Shown: positions 1 through 7,654 of the stretch, in pieces | Layout: each line of letters opens with the position of its first letter | How positions within the stretch are numbered: position 1 is the first letter of the stretch | Assembly: GCF_016907235.1 (NCBI RefSeq) | Contig: NZ_JAFBBO010000001.1 | Span: forward strand, 744,001 to 808,000 | Reading direction: 5' to 3' | Origin: Oerskovia jenensis | GTDB lineage: Bacteria > Actinomycetota > Actinomycetes > Actinomycetales > Cellulomonadaceae | Length of the DNA: 64,000 nucleotides | The notes under the pieces: generated by a model | Seen by the model: only the letters and a program-made list of their open reading frames with translations | Told to the model about the DNA's origin: nothing | Databases searched by the model: none | Position numbers and translations under genes: made by a program

Positions 1-415
1 CGCCCTCGATCTTGTGCTGGCACAGGTAGTTGTGCCAGCCCTTGAGGAGCGCGATCCGCGGCTCGCGCGGCAACCGGTCCGCGACGGCCTGCGCGACGAG
101 CGGCAGGTCGCGCGTGATGATCTGGCGCTGGAGGGCGAGGGTCGCGGTCGAGACGATGACGCGTTCGTCCTCGCAGACCGCGTGGCGCACGGCGGGCACG
201 AGATATCCCAGCGACTTGCCGGTGCCCGTCCCGGCCTGGACGAGCAGGTGGTCGGGTCCGCCCGAGCCGTCGATCGTCCGCGCGACGTTCACGGCCATCT
301 GGTGCTGCCCGGCGCGACGACCGCCGCCCAGGGCGCCGACGGCGAGGTCGAGCAGCTCCTCGACGTCAGGGGTCGCGGGGCCCGTGGTCAGGGTGGTGGT
401 GGTCTCCTCGGGCAC
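1..415 (-). CDS. dinG: DinG-type ATP-dependent DNA helicase, N-terminal part
   Basis: This gene runs off the left edge, so only the first 138 codons are visible. A P-loop (AGTGTGKS) lies at residues 61-68. A stretch ending in LLKGWHNYLC resembles the region that carries the first iron-sulfur-cluster cysteine of DinG/XPD-like superfamily 2 helicases. Such enzymes unwind DNA, including R-loops and forks, during repair. The GTG start at 415 was chosen because a TAGACT hexamer sits exactly 6 nt upstream, a pattern seen at many genes here. hflX lies upstream on the same strand (91 bp gap), but the promoter suggests separate transcription. The exact subfamily (DinG or YoaA) cannot be fixed from the N-terminus alone. 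Confidence 0.85.
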   Translation of the reverse strand, partial: MPEETTTTLTTGPATPDVEELLDLAVGALGGGRRAGQHQMAVNVARTIDGSGGPDHLLVQAGTGTGKSLGYLVPAVRHAVCEDERVIVSTATLALQRQIITRDLPLVAQAVADRLPREPRIALLKGWHNYLCQHKIEG

Positions 416-421
416 CCCGAG

Positions 422-427
422 AGTCTA
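422..427 (-). promoter_or_regulatory. -10 element for the dinG-like gene
   Basis: TAGACT on the minus strand ends 6 nt before the GTG start at 415, so transcription should begin at or next to the start codon (leaderless mRNA). No clear -35 hexamer is seen. Confidence 0.5.
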
Positions 428-506
428 CGTGGGGCCACCGACACGGCCGGGTGCGCCCCCGTGGTCCCGCCGGGCCGGGCGCGTGCCCGGTCCGCCGGAC
501 GCGACC

Positions 507-2036
507 TCAGGCCCGGACCGCCACCGCGTTGAGCTCGAGCGCCAGACCTTCGTCGACGCGCCCGAGCAGGCGCGTGCCGGTCTCGACGTGCTCCTCGAGG
601 TCGATCTCGCCCGTGAGGTGCACCCGGTTGACCAGGTCGCCACGGTGGTAGGGCACCACGACGTCGATCGAGACGTCGGGGCGCGGCAGCTCGTCGGCGA
701 TGAGCTGGAGCAGGTCGTCGATCCCCTGCCCGGTGTGCGCCGAGACGAGGATCGTGCGGCGCTCGCGCCCGCGGATGCGTGCGACGACGTCGGGGTCGGC
801 GACGTCGACCTTGTTGAGCACGACGACCTCGAGCACCTGGTCGATGCCCGGGATGTCGGCCAGCACGTGGCGCACTGCCGCGATCTGCCCCTCGGGGTCG
901 GGGTGCGACGCGTCGACGACGTGGAGCAGCAGGTCGGCCTGACCGACCTCCTCGAGCGTCGAGCGGAACGCCTCGACGAGCTGGTGCGGCAGGGACCGCA
1001 CGAACCCGACCGTGTCGGCGAGCGTGTAGACGCGCCCGTCCTCGGTCTGGGCGCGACGGACCGTGGGGTCCAGGGTCGCGAACAGCGCGTTCTCGACGAG
1101 CACGCCCGCGCCCGTGAGGGCGTTGAGCAGGCTCGACTTGCCCGCGTTGGTGTAGCCCGCGATCGCGACCGACGGGATCGCGTGCCGCTTGCGCGAGGAC
1201 CGCTTGGTCTCGCGGCCCGGGGCCATCGCGGCGATCTCTCGGCGCAGCTTGGTCATGCGGTCGCGGATGCGGCGACGGTCGAGCTCGATCTTGGTCTCAC
1301 CGGGTCCGCGCGAGCCCATGCCGGCACCTGCGCCACCCACCTGTCCACCGGCCTGCCGGGACATCGACTCGCCCCAGCCGCGCAGGCGCGGCAGGAGGTA
1401 CTCGAGCTGGGCGAGCTCGACCTGGGCCTTGCCCTCCCGTGACTTGGCGTGCTGGGCGAAGATGTCGAGGATCAGCGCGGTCCGGTCGACGACCTTGACC
1501 TTGACGATGTCCTCGAGCGCGCGGCGCTGCGAGGGCGCGAGCTCGCCGTCGATCACGACCGTGTCCGCACCGCTCACGGCCACGACGGACGCGAGCTCCT
1601 CGGCCTTGCCCGAGCCGAGGTAGGTGCCGGGGTCCGGCTTCTGGCGGCGCTGGAGCACGCCGTCGAGCACCTGGGAGCCGGCCGTCTCGGCGAGGGCCGC
1701 GAGCTCGCGCAGCGAGACCTCGGCCTCGGCCGCCGCGGCGTCACCGCTGCCGCTGTACAGCCCGACGAGCACGACCTTCTCGAGCCGCAGCTGCCGGTAC
1801 TCGACCTCGGTGACGTCCTCGAGCTCGGTCGACAGGTTCGCGACCCGTCGCAGCGCGGTGCGCTCGGCCAGCTCGAGCTGGTCGCCGTCGTGGACCGAGT
1901 GCTGGGTGCCTCCCTCGGCGCGCGCGGTACCCGCCCGTGCGAGCACCCGTGCCACGACGTCACCGGCGATGTCGCGCTCGGGGCGCACGGTCTCCGGTTC
2001 GGTCTCAGGGGTGGGGTTCGCGGGGGTCTGGGTCAT
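507..2036 (-). CDS. hflX: GTPase HflX
   Basis: HflX is a ribosome-associated GTPase that splits or rescues stalled ribosomes, and in actinobacteria it can contribute to macrolide tolerance. The 509-residue product has the glycine-rich HflX N-terminal domain (about residues 85-190, with a LGSGK-type loop), a coiled linker, then a GTPase domain: G1 GYTNAGKS near 294-301, G3 DTVGF near 339, and G4 NKVD near 406. The reading frame extends upstream to 2285. ATG at 2036 is preferred because a GAAAGGCGG Shine-Dalgarno precedes it and the upstream residues are low-complexity Arg/Pro. The first 80 residues are a variable acidic extension common in actinobacterial HflX. It is divergent from the methyltransferase gene. 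Confidence 0.95.
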   Translation of the reverse strand: MTQTPANPTPETEPETVRPERDIAGDVVARVLARAGTARAEGGTQHSVHDGDQLELAERTALRRVANLSTELEDVTEVEYRQLRLEKVVLVGLYSGSGDAAAAEAEVSLRELAALAETAGSQVLDGVLQRRQKPDPGTYLGSGKAEELASVVAVSGADTVVIDGELAPSQRRALEDIVKVKVVDRTALILDIFAQHAKSREGKAQVELAQLEYLLPRLRGWGESMSRQAGGQVGGAGAGMGSRGPGETKIELDRRRIRDRMTKLRREIAAMAPGRETKRSSRKRHAIPSVAIAGYTNAGKSSLLNALTGAGVLVENALFATLDPTVRRAQTEDGRVYTLADTVGFVRSLPHQLVEAFRSTLEEVGQADLLLHVVDASHPDPEGQIAAVRHVLADIPGIDQVLEVVVLNKVDVADPDVVARIRGRERRTILVSAHTGQGIDDLLQLIADELPRPDVSIDVVVPYHRGDLVNRVHLTGEIDLEEHVETGTRLLGRVDEGLALELNAVAVRA

Positions 2037-2261
2037 GGGCCGCCTTTCAGCAGAGGGTCCGGGCGCCGGGTCGGTGCGACCCTGGCCGGTCGTGCCGGGC
2101 CGGAGGGGTTCCGGTCGGCATGTCGTACAACAAGCGTGGCATGCCGGATCGTCCCGACGCGAACCAATTCGCCCCGCGGGGCCGTGGTTCATCCCAGGGC
2201 GCAGCGTGGACCGGCCGTCCGCACGCTCCCGGGCCACCGCGGCGGGCGGGGTACCGGCCGA

Positions 2262-2267
2262 TAGGAT
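2262..2267 (+). promoter_or_regulatory. -10 element for the RsmC-like gene
   Basis: TAGGAT ends 8 nt before the GTG at 2276, giving a leaderless or nearly leaderless transcript. In the 239-bp divergent hflX/methyltransferase interval there is also a 7-bp inverted repeat, CGGCATG (2116-2122) and CATGCCG (2140-2146), of unknown role. Confidence 0.45.
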
Positions 2268-2275
2268 CGGTCCTC

Positions 2276-2959
2276 GTGACGCCACCCGATCTGCCTCCGG
2301 ACCTGACCCCCGACGCGACGCCCGACTCCTCCCCCGACCACTACTTCACGGCACGGCCCGCCTCCGCCGAGGAGCGCCGGGAGCTCACGGTCCGGCTCGC
2401 GGGCCGCGAGGTCACGGTCGAGGTCGCGTCGGGCATCTTCTCCCCCGGTCGCCTGGACCTCGGCACGCAGGTCCTCCTGCGCTCGGTCCCGCCCCTCCCG
2501 CCCGTGACGTCCGGGCCCGACGGCGCCGCGCACCTCCTGGACCTCGGCTGCGGCTGGGGTCCGGTCGCCCTGACCATGGCGCTCGGGTCGCCCGGCGCGA
2601 CCGTGTGGGCCGTGGACGTCAACGAGCGCGCGCTCGACCTGGTGCGGCGCAACGCCGCACGACTGGAGCTGGAGAACGTCCGCGCGGCGCGCCCCGAGGA
2701 CGTCCCGGACGACGTCCGGTTCGCCGCGATCTGGTCCAACCCGCCCATCCGGGTCGGCAAGGACGTGCTGCACGACATGCTGCTGCACTGGTTGCCGCGC
2801 CTGGAGCCCGGCACCGAGGCCCACCTCGTGGTGCAGCGCAACCTGGGCGCGGACTCGCTCATGGCCTGGCTGAACGAGCACCTCGACGACGACCTGACGG
2901 TCAGCAAGCTCGCGAGCGCCAAGGGGTTCCGCGTGCTCGAGGTCGCGCGCGCGGGCTGA
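2276..2959 (+). CDS. Class I SAM-dependent methyltransferase, RsmC-like
   Basis: A 227-residue methyltransferase of the 'small' (MTS) domain type. Motif I is DLGCGWGP at residues 89-96, and the catalytic NPPI motif is at 155-158. An N-P-P motif at this place is typical of enzymes that methylate exocyclic amino groups of guanine, such as RsmC (16S rRNA m2G1207), but the protein is shorter than the two-domain E. coli RsmC and lacks its pseudo-catalytic N-terminal half. The target base is therefore uncertain. The GTG at 2276 was chosen from the -10 spacing; upstream codons in the same frame read through the hflX promoter region. The first 20 residues are Pro/Asp-rich. Confidence 0.8.
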   Translation: MTPPDLPPDLTPDATPDSSPDHYFTARPASAEERRELTVRLAGREVTVEVASGIFSPGRLDLGTQVLLRSVPPLPPVTSGPDGAAHLLDLGCGWGPVALTMALGSPGATVWAVDVNERALDLVRRNAARLELENVRAARPEDVPDDVRFAAIWSNPPIRVGKDVLHDMLLHWLPRLEPGTEAHLVVQRNLGADSLMAWLNEHLDDDLTVSKLASAKGFRVLEVARAG

Positions 2960-2978
2960 GCGCCCGCCGCGCCGACCC

Positions 2979-2998
2979 GTCGCCTCGCGCGAGGCGAC
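2979..2998. terminator. Stem-loop between convergent genes
   Basis: A perfect 20-nt palindrome (10-nt arms) lies between the convergent methyltransferase and dapF genes. There is no U tract. It may serve as a bidirectional terminator. Confidence 0.5.
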
Positions 2999-3071
2999 CA
3001 CGGACGTCGCGCGCCGAGCGCGCCGGTGCGCGACACCGTCGGGCCACGTGACGGTGCCCGAGGTGCCGTGG

Positions 3072-4049
3072 TCAGCGCGTGAGGGCAGCCAGGTCGATCT
3101 CCGCCCCGAACACGATCTCCGCGGGTCCGGCGAGCTCGACGCGGCCGCCCTCCAGGGCGGTCACGCGCACCGTGCCGCCCGGCACGTCGACGAGCCACAC
3201 GTCGGGCGAGGCCGGGCCGCCCCAGGCACGGACCGCGAGCGCCGCGGCGCAGGCCCCCGTGCCGCAGGACTCGGTCTCGCCCACGCCGCGCTCGTGCACG
3301 CGCATCCGCAGGCGTCCGACGACGGTCCCGTCGACCGAGACCTCCTCGCCGAGCGGGACGACCAGCTCGACGTTGGTGCCGTGCGGGGGCAGCGGCGAGA
3401 CGACCGGTGCCTGCGTGAGGTCGGCCGCCGCGAGCTCGTCCTCCTGCGGCAGCGCGAGGACCGTGTGGGGGTTGCCCAGGTCGACGCTCAGCGCGGGGCG
3501 CGGGACCTCCCAGCCCGAGATCGCGACCGCGGCGTCGAAGCCCTCGTCGAGGGCCGTGCGACCGCCCGGCAGGAACCACGGGCCCATGTCCACGGCGTAC
3601 CAGCCGTTCGCCTCCTTGCGCACGTACTTGACGCCCGCGCGCGTGCCCACCGCGAGCACGCGGGGAGCGGCGGCCTCCGTCGCGTCGTCGCCGGGGGCGG
3701 CGTCGGTCGCGTCGAGGTCCACGAGGCCGAGCCGCTCGGCGAAGGCCGCGAAGACGCGCACCCCGTTGCCGCACATCTCGGCGATCGAACCGTCCGCGTT
3801 GCGGTAGTCCATGAACCAGATCGCGTCGGGGTCCTCGGCGAGGACCTGCGCGGACTCGGGCACGTAGGCGGTGGGCACGAGCCGGATGACGCCGTCGCCG
3901 CCGATCCCGGACCGGCGGTCCGCGAGCGCCCGGACCTGCTCGGCGTCGAGGTCACGGCTTCCCTCGAGGTCCGCGATGAGGACGAAGTCGTTGCGGGTCC
4001 CGTGGCCCTTGGCGAAACGGGTCGTGGGACGGGGCGGCGGCTGGCTCAT
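3072..4049 (-). CDS. dapF: Diaminopimelate epimerase
   Basis: DapF interconverts LL- and meso-diaminopimelate in the cytoplasm, the last step before meso-DAP is used for lysine or peptidoglycan. The 325-residue protein has both catalytic cysteine motifs: EMCGNG (Cys93) and ESCGTGA (Cys262), with the usual internal duplication of the fold. An alanine-rich loop at about 115-130 is a family-variable insertion. The ATG overlaps the miaA stop codon (ATGA), so miaA-dapF is one transcription unit with coupled translation. This pairing is common in actinobacteria. Other lysine-pathway genes, dapA and dapB, are elsewhere in the window. Confidence 0.97.
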   Translation of the reverse strand: MSQPPPRPTTRFAKGHGTRNDFVLIADLEGSRDLDAEQVRALADRRSGIGGDGVIRLVPTAYVPESAQVLAEDPDAIWFMDYRNADGSIAEMCGNGVRVFAAFAERLGLVDLDATDAAPGDDATEAAAPRVLAVGTRAGVKYVRKEANGWYAVDMGPWFLPGGRTALDEGFDAAVAISGWEVPRPALSVDLGNPHTVLALPQEDELAAADLTQAPVVSPLPPHGTNVELVVPLGEEVSVDGTVVGRLRMRVHERGVGETESCGTGACAAALAVRAWGGPASPDVWLVDVPGGTVRVTALEGGRVELAGPAEIVFGAEIDLAALTR

Positions 4050-4999
4050 GAGCCCAGACTACGGCGCGTCGGACGGTCGTCGGTGCGCGCGTCCAGGGTG
4101 CCCTCGTCCGCCGCCCGGACGATCTCGAGCGCGTCGGTCAGGAGCGTCGGCGACTGTGCGTCGAGCCAGTGGACGCGCGGGTCGCGGCCGAACCAGCCCA
4201 TCTGCTTGCGGGCCAGGCGGCGCGTGTTGGCGGTGATCTGCTCGCGTGCCTCGTCGGCCGTGATCTCCCCGCGCAGGTGCGCCAGGACCTCGGCGTACCC
4301 GACCGCTCGCGCCGCGGTCCGTCCGAGGCTCGGCGCGAGCGCGCGGACCTCGTCGAGGAGCCCGTGCTCCCACATCCGCTCGACGCGGCCCGCGACGCGC
4401 GCGTCGAGCGTCTCCCGGTCGCAGTCGAGGCCGATCTGCACGGCCGGGCGCACGTACTCCTGGCGCGGCAGGTTCGCGGTGAAGGGTTCGCCCGTGATCG
4501 CGATGACCTCGAGCGCCCGGACGACGCGCCGGGTGTTCGCGGGACCGATCGACGTGGCCGCCGCGGGGTCGCGCCGGGCGAGCTCGGCGTGCAGCGCCCT
4601 GGTCCCCTCGCGCTCGGCGCGCTCCTCGAGGCGGGCGCGGACGTCCGGGTCCGTGCCGGGGAAGTTCATCTCGTCGAGCAGCGCACGCACGTAGAGCCCC
4701 GAGCCCCCCACCACGACCGGCCGCCCGCCACGGGACGAGATCGCGTCGAGGTCGGCGCGCGCCGCGGTCTGGTAGTCGGCGACCGACGCGTCGTCGGCGG
4801 GGTCGAGCACGTCGAGCTCGTGGTGGACGATGCCTCGGCGCTCGGCGACCGGCACCTTGGCGGTCCCCACGTCCATGCCGCGGTAGAGCTGGTAGGCGTC
4901 GGCGTTGACGATCTCGGCAGGGGCGAGGGCCTGTGCGAGGTCGAGGGCGAGGTCCGACTTCCCGGTCGCGGTGGGGCCGACGACGGCGACGATGAGCAT
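4046..4999 (-). CDS. miaA: tRNA dimethylallyltransferase
   Basis: MiaA adds a dimethylallyl group to N6 of A37 in tRNAs reading UNN codons; MiaB (12524-14233) then methylthiolates it. The P-loop GPTATGKS is at residues 8-15. Other conserved elements are DAYQLYRGMDVGTAK, GGSGLY and the NTRRV motif. The frame is open upstream to 5203, but ATG at 4999 (317 residues) matches the family length and has TACGGT exactly 6 nt before it. Its stop overlaps the dapF start. Confidence 0.96.
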   Translation of the reverse strand: MLIVAVVGPTATGKSDLALDLAQALAPAEIVNADAYQLYRGMDVGTAKVPVAERRGIVHHELDVLDPADDASVADYQTAARADLDAISSRGGRPVVVGGSGLYVRALLDEMNFPGTDPDVRARLEERAEREGTRALHAELARRDPAAATSIGPANTRRVVRALEVIAITGEPFTANLPRQEYVRPAVQIGLDCDRETLDARVAGRVERMWEHGLLDEVRALAPSLGRTAARAVGYAEVLAHLRGEITADEAREQITANTRRLARKQMGWFGRDPRVHWLDAQSPTLLTDALEIVRAADEGTLDARTDDRPTRRSLGS

Positions 5000-5005
5000 C
5001 CGAGA

Positions 5006-5011
5006 ACCGTA
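5006..5011 (-). promoter_or_regulatory. -10 element for miaA-dapF
   Basis: TACGGT on the minus strand lies 6 nt before the miaA ATG, predicting a leaderless miaA-dapF transcript. Confidence 0.5.
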
Positions 5012-5080
5012 CCCGGCGTTCGGGCCCGGTCCCCGAACGCCGGTCGGGCGTCGCCGGCGGGCCGGAGTCCCGTCGGACAA

Positions 5081-5118
5081 GTCCACCCTGTCCTGGTGTG
5101 GGTGGACGTGCGTAGGCT
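5081..5118 (+). promoter_or_regulatory. Inverted repeat and -10 upstream of the YbjN-Hsp90-TPR operon
   Basis: GTCCACCC (5081-5088) and GGGTGGAC (5100-5107) form a perfect 8-bp inverted repeat with an 11-nt spacer. It is followed by a TAGGCT -10 candidate at 5113-5118. The repeat would overlap the -35 region, so it is a good repressor or activator site. It does not match the HspR (HAIR) consensus as I remember it. The operon has a leader of about 80 nt with a Shine-Dalgarno, unlike most genes here. Confidence 0.4.
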
Positions 5119-5201
5119 CACCGGGGGGCTGACGGGCGAGAGCGCGCCCGGACGGCCTCCGCCGCCGCACCGCAGCGACGACCGACGACGAGGAACGAGA
5201 C

Positions 5202-5702
5202 ATGAGCTACTTCACCAAGCCCGGCGACACCCTCCAGGCCCCCAACGCCCCGCTGACGCGTGACCGGATCGAGGCCTTCCTGGCGGGCAAGGGGTGGACC
5301 TACGGGATCGACGACGACGGCGACCTCGGCGGCGGGTGGGACGGGAACGTCTTCTACTTCTTCGTGATGGGGAGCAAGGACGAGATCCTGCAGGTCCGCG
5401 GACGGTGGCACCGCACGCTGAGCACCTCCGACGAGGCCCAGGTGACCCGGGTCGCCAACGAGTTCAACCAGAGCAGGATCTGGCCCAAGGTGTACACGCG
5501 CGTCGAGGGCGAGCACGTGGCCGTCTACACCGAGGTGTCGACGGACCTGGAGCACGGGGTGGCGGACGACCAGCTCGGCCAGCTGATCGAGTGCGGGCTG
5601 TACTCGGGGCTGCAGTTCTTCGAGCAGCTCGGCGCACGCTTCCCCGACCCGGACGCCGGCGCGGCCGGCACGAACGTCTTCGTCGAGGACCTGCCGCTGT
5701 GA
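5202..5702 (+). CDS. YbjN domain protein, first of three paralogs
   Basis: A 166-residue soluble protein of the YbjN family, whose fold resembles type III secretion chaperones (CesT-like). Family landmarks are GIDDDGDLGGGWDG, FYFFVMGSKDEILQVRG and the RIWPKVYT block, followed by DLEHGVADDQL. The molecular role of YbjN proteins is not settled. A GAGGAACGAG Shine-Dalgarno precedes the ATG. The stop codon overlaps the GTG of the Hsp90-family gene (GTGA), so the two are translationally coupled. This suggests that it acts with the chaperone, perhaps as a substrate adaptor. It is closely related to the YbjN proteins at 11246 and 11884. Confidence 0.85.
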   Translation: MSYFTKPGDTLQAPNAPLTRDRIEAFLAGKGWTYGIDDDGDLGGGWDGNVFYFFVMGSKDEILQVRGRWHRTLSTSDEAQVTRVANEFNQSRIWPKVYTRVEGEHVAVYTEVSTDLEHGVADDQLGQLIECGLYSGLQFFEQLGARFPDPDAGAAGTNVFVEDLPL

Positions 5703-7654
5703 CGAGCACGTTCCAGGTCGACCTGCACGGCGTCGTCGACCTGCTCGCCCGTCACCTGTACTCGAGCCCGCGCGTCTACCTGCGCGAGCTCCTGCAGAAC
5801 GGCGTGGACGCCATCACCGCGCGCCGGGACGTCGCCGGTGAGGACGCCCCTGCCGCGATCCGGCTGCGGCCCCTGCCCGACGGTTCGCTCGAGGTCACCG
5901 ACACGGGCATCGGGCTGACGCTCGCCGAGGCGGGCGACCTGCTGGCCACGATCGGGCGCAGCTCCAAGCGCGACGTCGAGCTCGGCACGGGCCGCGAGGA
6001 GTTCCTGGGCCAGTTCGGCATCGGTCTGCTGTCCGCGTTCATGGTCGCCGACGAGATCGAGCTCACGTCCCGCTCGGCACGCCTCCTGCCCGACGGCGCA
6101 GCTCCCGCCCCGGTGCGCTGGCGCGGGTTCGCGGACGGCAGCTACGAGCTGACCGAGGTCGCGGGCGACGACCCCACGGTGCCCGCCGAGCCGGGCAGCG
6201 TCGTCCGCCTGCGCCCGCGCCGCGACATGGAGCACTGGCTCGCTCCCGAGACCGTCACGGCTCTCGCGCAGGACTTCGGGTCGCTGCTGCCGGTCGACCT
6301 CCAGGTCGAGGTCCGCCTCGACCTGGGCACGACCGACGAGGTTCACGGGGCCGGCGGGGGCGGCACGGCCGACCACGCCGTCGACGGGTCCCTCGCGGCC
6401 GCCGTCGGCGAGACGTCGCCCACGGTCTGGCGTCGGCTGAGCGGCAAGGAGCTTCCGTGGAGGGAGCAGCACGCGACGCCCGCCGAGCGCGACGCGGCAC
6501 TGACGCGGTACGCCGAGCAGACGCTCGGCTTCACGCCGCTGGCCCGCATCGACCTCGACCTCCCGCTCGCGGGCCTGACGGGCGTCGCGTACGTGCTGCC
6601 CGCGGCGGTCTCCCCCACGACGCCGTCGAGCCACCGCGTGTACCTCAAGCGCATGCTCCTGGGGACCCGGGTCGACGACCTCCTGCCGCCGTGGGCGTTC
6701 TTCGTCCGCTGCGTCCTGGACGCCTCCGCGCTGCGCCCCACCGCGTCGCGCGAGGGGCTCTACGAGGACGAGGTCCTGCTCGCGACGCGCGAGGCCCTCG
6801 GCGCCCAGGTCCGGGAGTGGGCGCTGGCCACGCTGGCCGAGAACTCCCCCGCGAGCCGCGCGTTCCTGCGCGTGCACCACCTCGCCGTGCGGGCTCTCGC
6901 CCTCCAGGACGACGACATGCTCGACCTCGCGGCCCGGGTCCTGCCGTTCGAGACCACCGAGGGGACGGGCACGCTCACTGACCTGGCCGCCACCCTGCCG
7001 GAGGGGGCCCGCCTCCTGTGGACCCCCAGCGTCGAGGAGTTCCGCCGCGTCGCGCCCGTCGCCGCGGCCCAGGGGCTCGGGCTCGTCAACGGCGGGTACG
7101 TCTACGACGCGGACCTGCTCGAACGCGTCTCACGACGCTTCCCGCAGTGGCGGTTGTCCCCCGTGACGGCGCACGACGTCTCGCAGGCGCTCCTGGAGGT
7201 GGACCCGCTGCGCGAGCTCGAGGTCGCCGACGCCGTCCGGGCCGTCGACGGCGCGCTCGCGCCGCAGGACTGCGAGGCGATCGTGCGCGCGTTCGAGCCC
7301 TCGGCGCTGCCCGCGATGCTCCTGCACGACCGCGACGGGGACCACCAGCGCGAGGCGCAGGTCACCGCGGAGGCCGCCGACGACGTCTGGGGTCAGGTGC
7401 TCGCGGGACTCGCGGGTCCTGCCCGTTCCCGGCAGCTCGTGCTCAACGACACCAACGAGACCGTCCGGTCGCTCCTCGCGACGACCGACCCGCAGGTGCT
7501 CGAGGCCGGCGCCCAGTCCCTGTACGTCACCGCGCTGCTGCTCTCCGGCCGGCCCCTGCGGGCCTCGGAGGCCACCCTCATGAACGGCTCGCTCGGGGTC
7601 CTGCTCGACCGCGCGCTGCGCCCCGGCACGACCCCCCTGGAGGAGAACCGATGA
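5699..7654 (+). CDS. Hsp90-family chaperone, divergent HtpG relative
   Basis: A 651-residue ATP-dependent chaperone with all three HtpG parts. The N-terminal GHKL ATPase shows RELLQNGVDAI (Glu30, Asn34, Asp37), DTGIGL at 68-73 and the lid-proximal GQFGIGLLSAF at 104-114. The middle domain has HRVYLKRML and the SREGLYED block equivalent to HtpG's SREIL. The C-terminal dimerisation region keeps LVLNDTNETVRSLL. There is no eukaryotic-style MEEVD tail; the protein ends in EENR. It is much more divergent than a housekeeping HtpG, so it is probably a second, specialised Hsp90. The GTG start overlaps the YbjN stop, and its own stop overlaps the TPR gene's ATG. Reading upstream of 5699 only enters the YbjN gene in another frame. 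Confidence 0.88.
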   Translation: MTSTFQVDLHGVVDLLARHLYSSPRVYLRELLQNGVDAITARRDVAGEDAPAAIRLRPLPDGSLEVTDTGIGLTLAEAGDLLATIGRSSKRDVELGTGREEFLGQFGIGLLSAFMVADEIELTSRSARLLPDGAAPAPVRWRGFADGSYELTEVAGDDPTVPAEPGSVVRLRPRRDMEHWLAPETVTALAQDFGSLLPVDLQVEVRLDLGTTDEVHGAGGGGTADHAVDGSLAAAVGETSPTVWRRLSGKELPWREQHATPAERDAALTRYAEQTLGFTPLARIDLDLPLAGLTGVAYVLPAAVSPTTPSSHRVYLKRMLLGTRVDDLLPPWAFFVRCVLDASALRPTASREGLYEDEVLLATREALGAQVREWALATLAENSPASRAFLRVHHLAVRALALQDDDMLDLAARVLPFETTEGTGTLTDLAATLPEGARLLWTPSVEEFRRVAPVAAAQGLGLVNGGYVYDADLLERVSRRFPQWRLSPVTAHDVSQALLEVDPLRELEVADAVRAVDGALAPQDCEAIVRAFEPSALPAMLLHDRDGDHQREAQVTAEAADDVWGQVLAGLAGPARSRQLVLNDTNETVRSLLATTDPQVLEAGAQSLYVTALLLSGRPLRASEATLMNGSLGVLLDRALRPGTTPLEENR

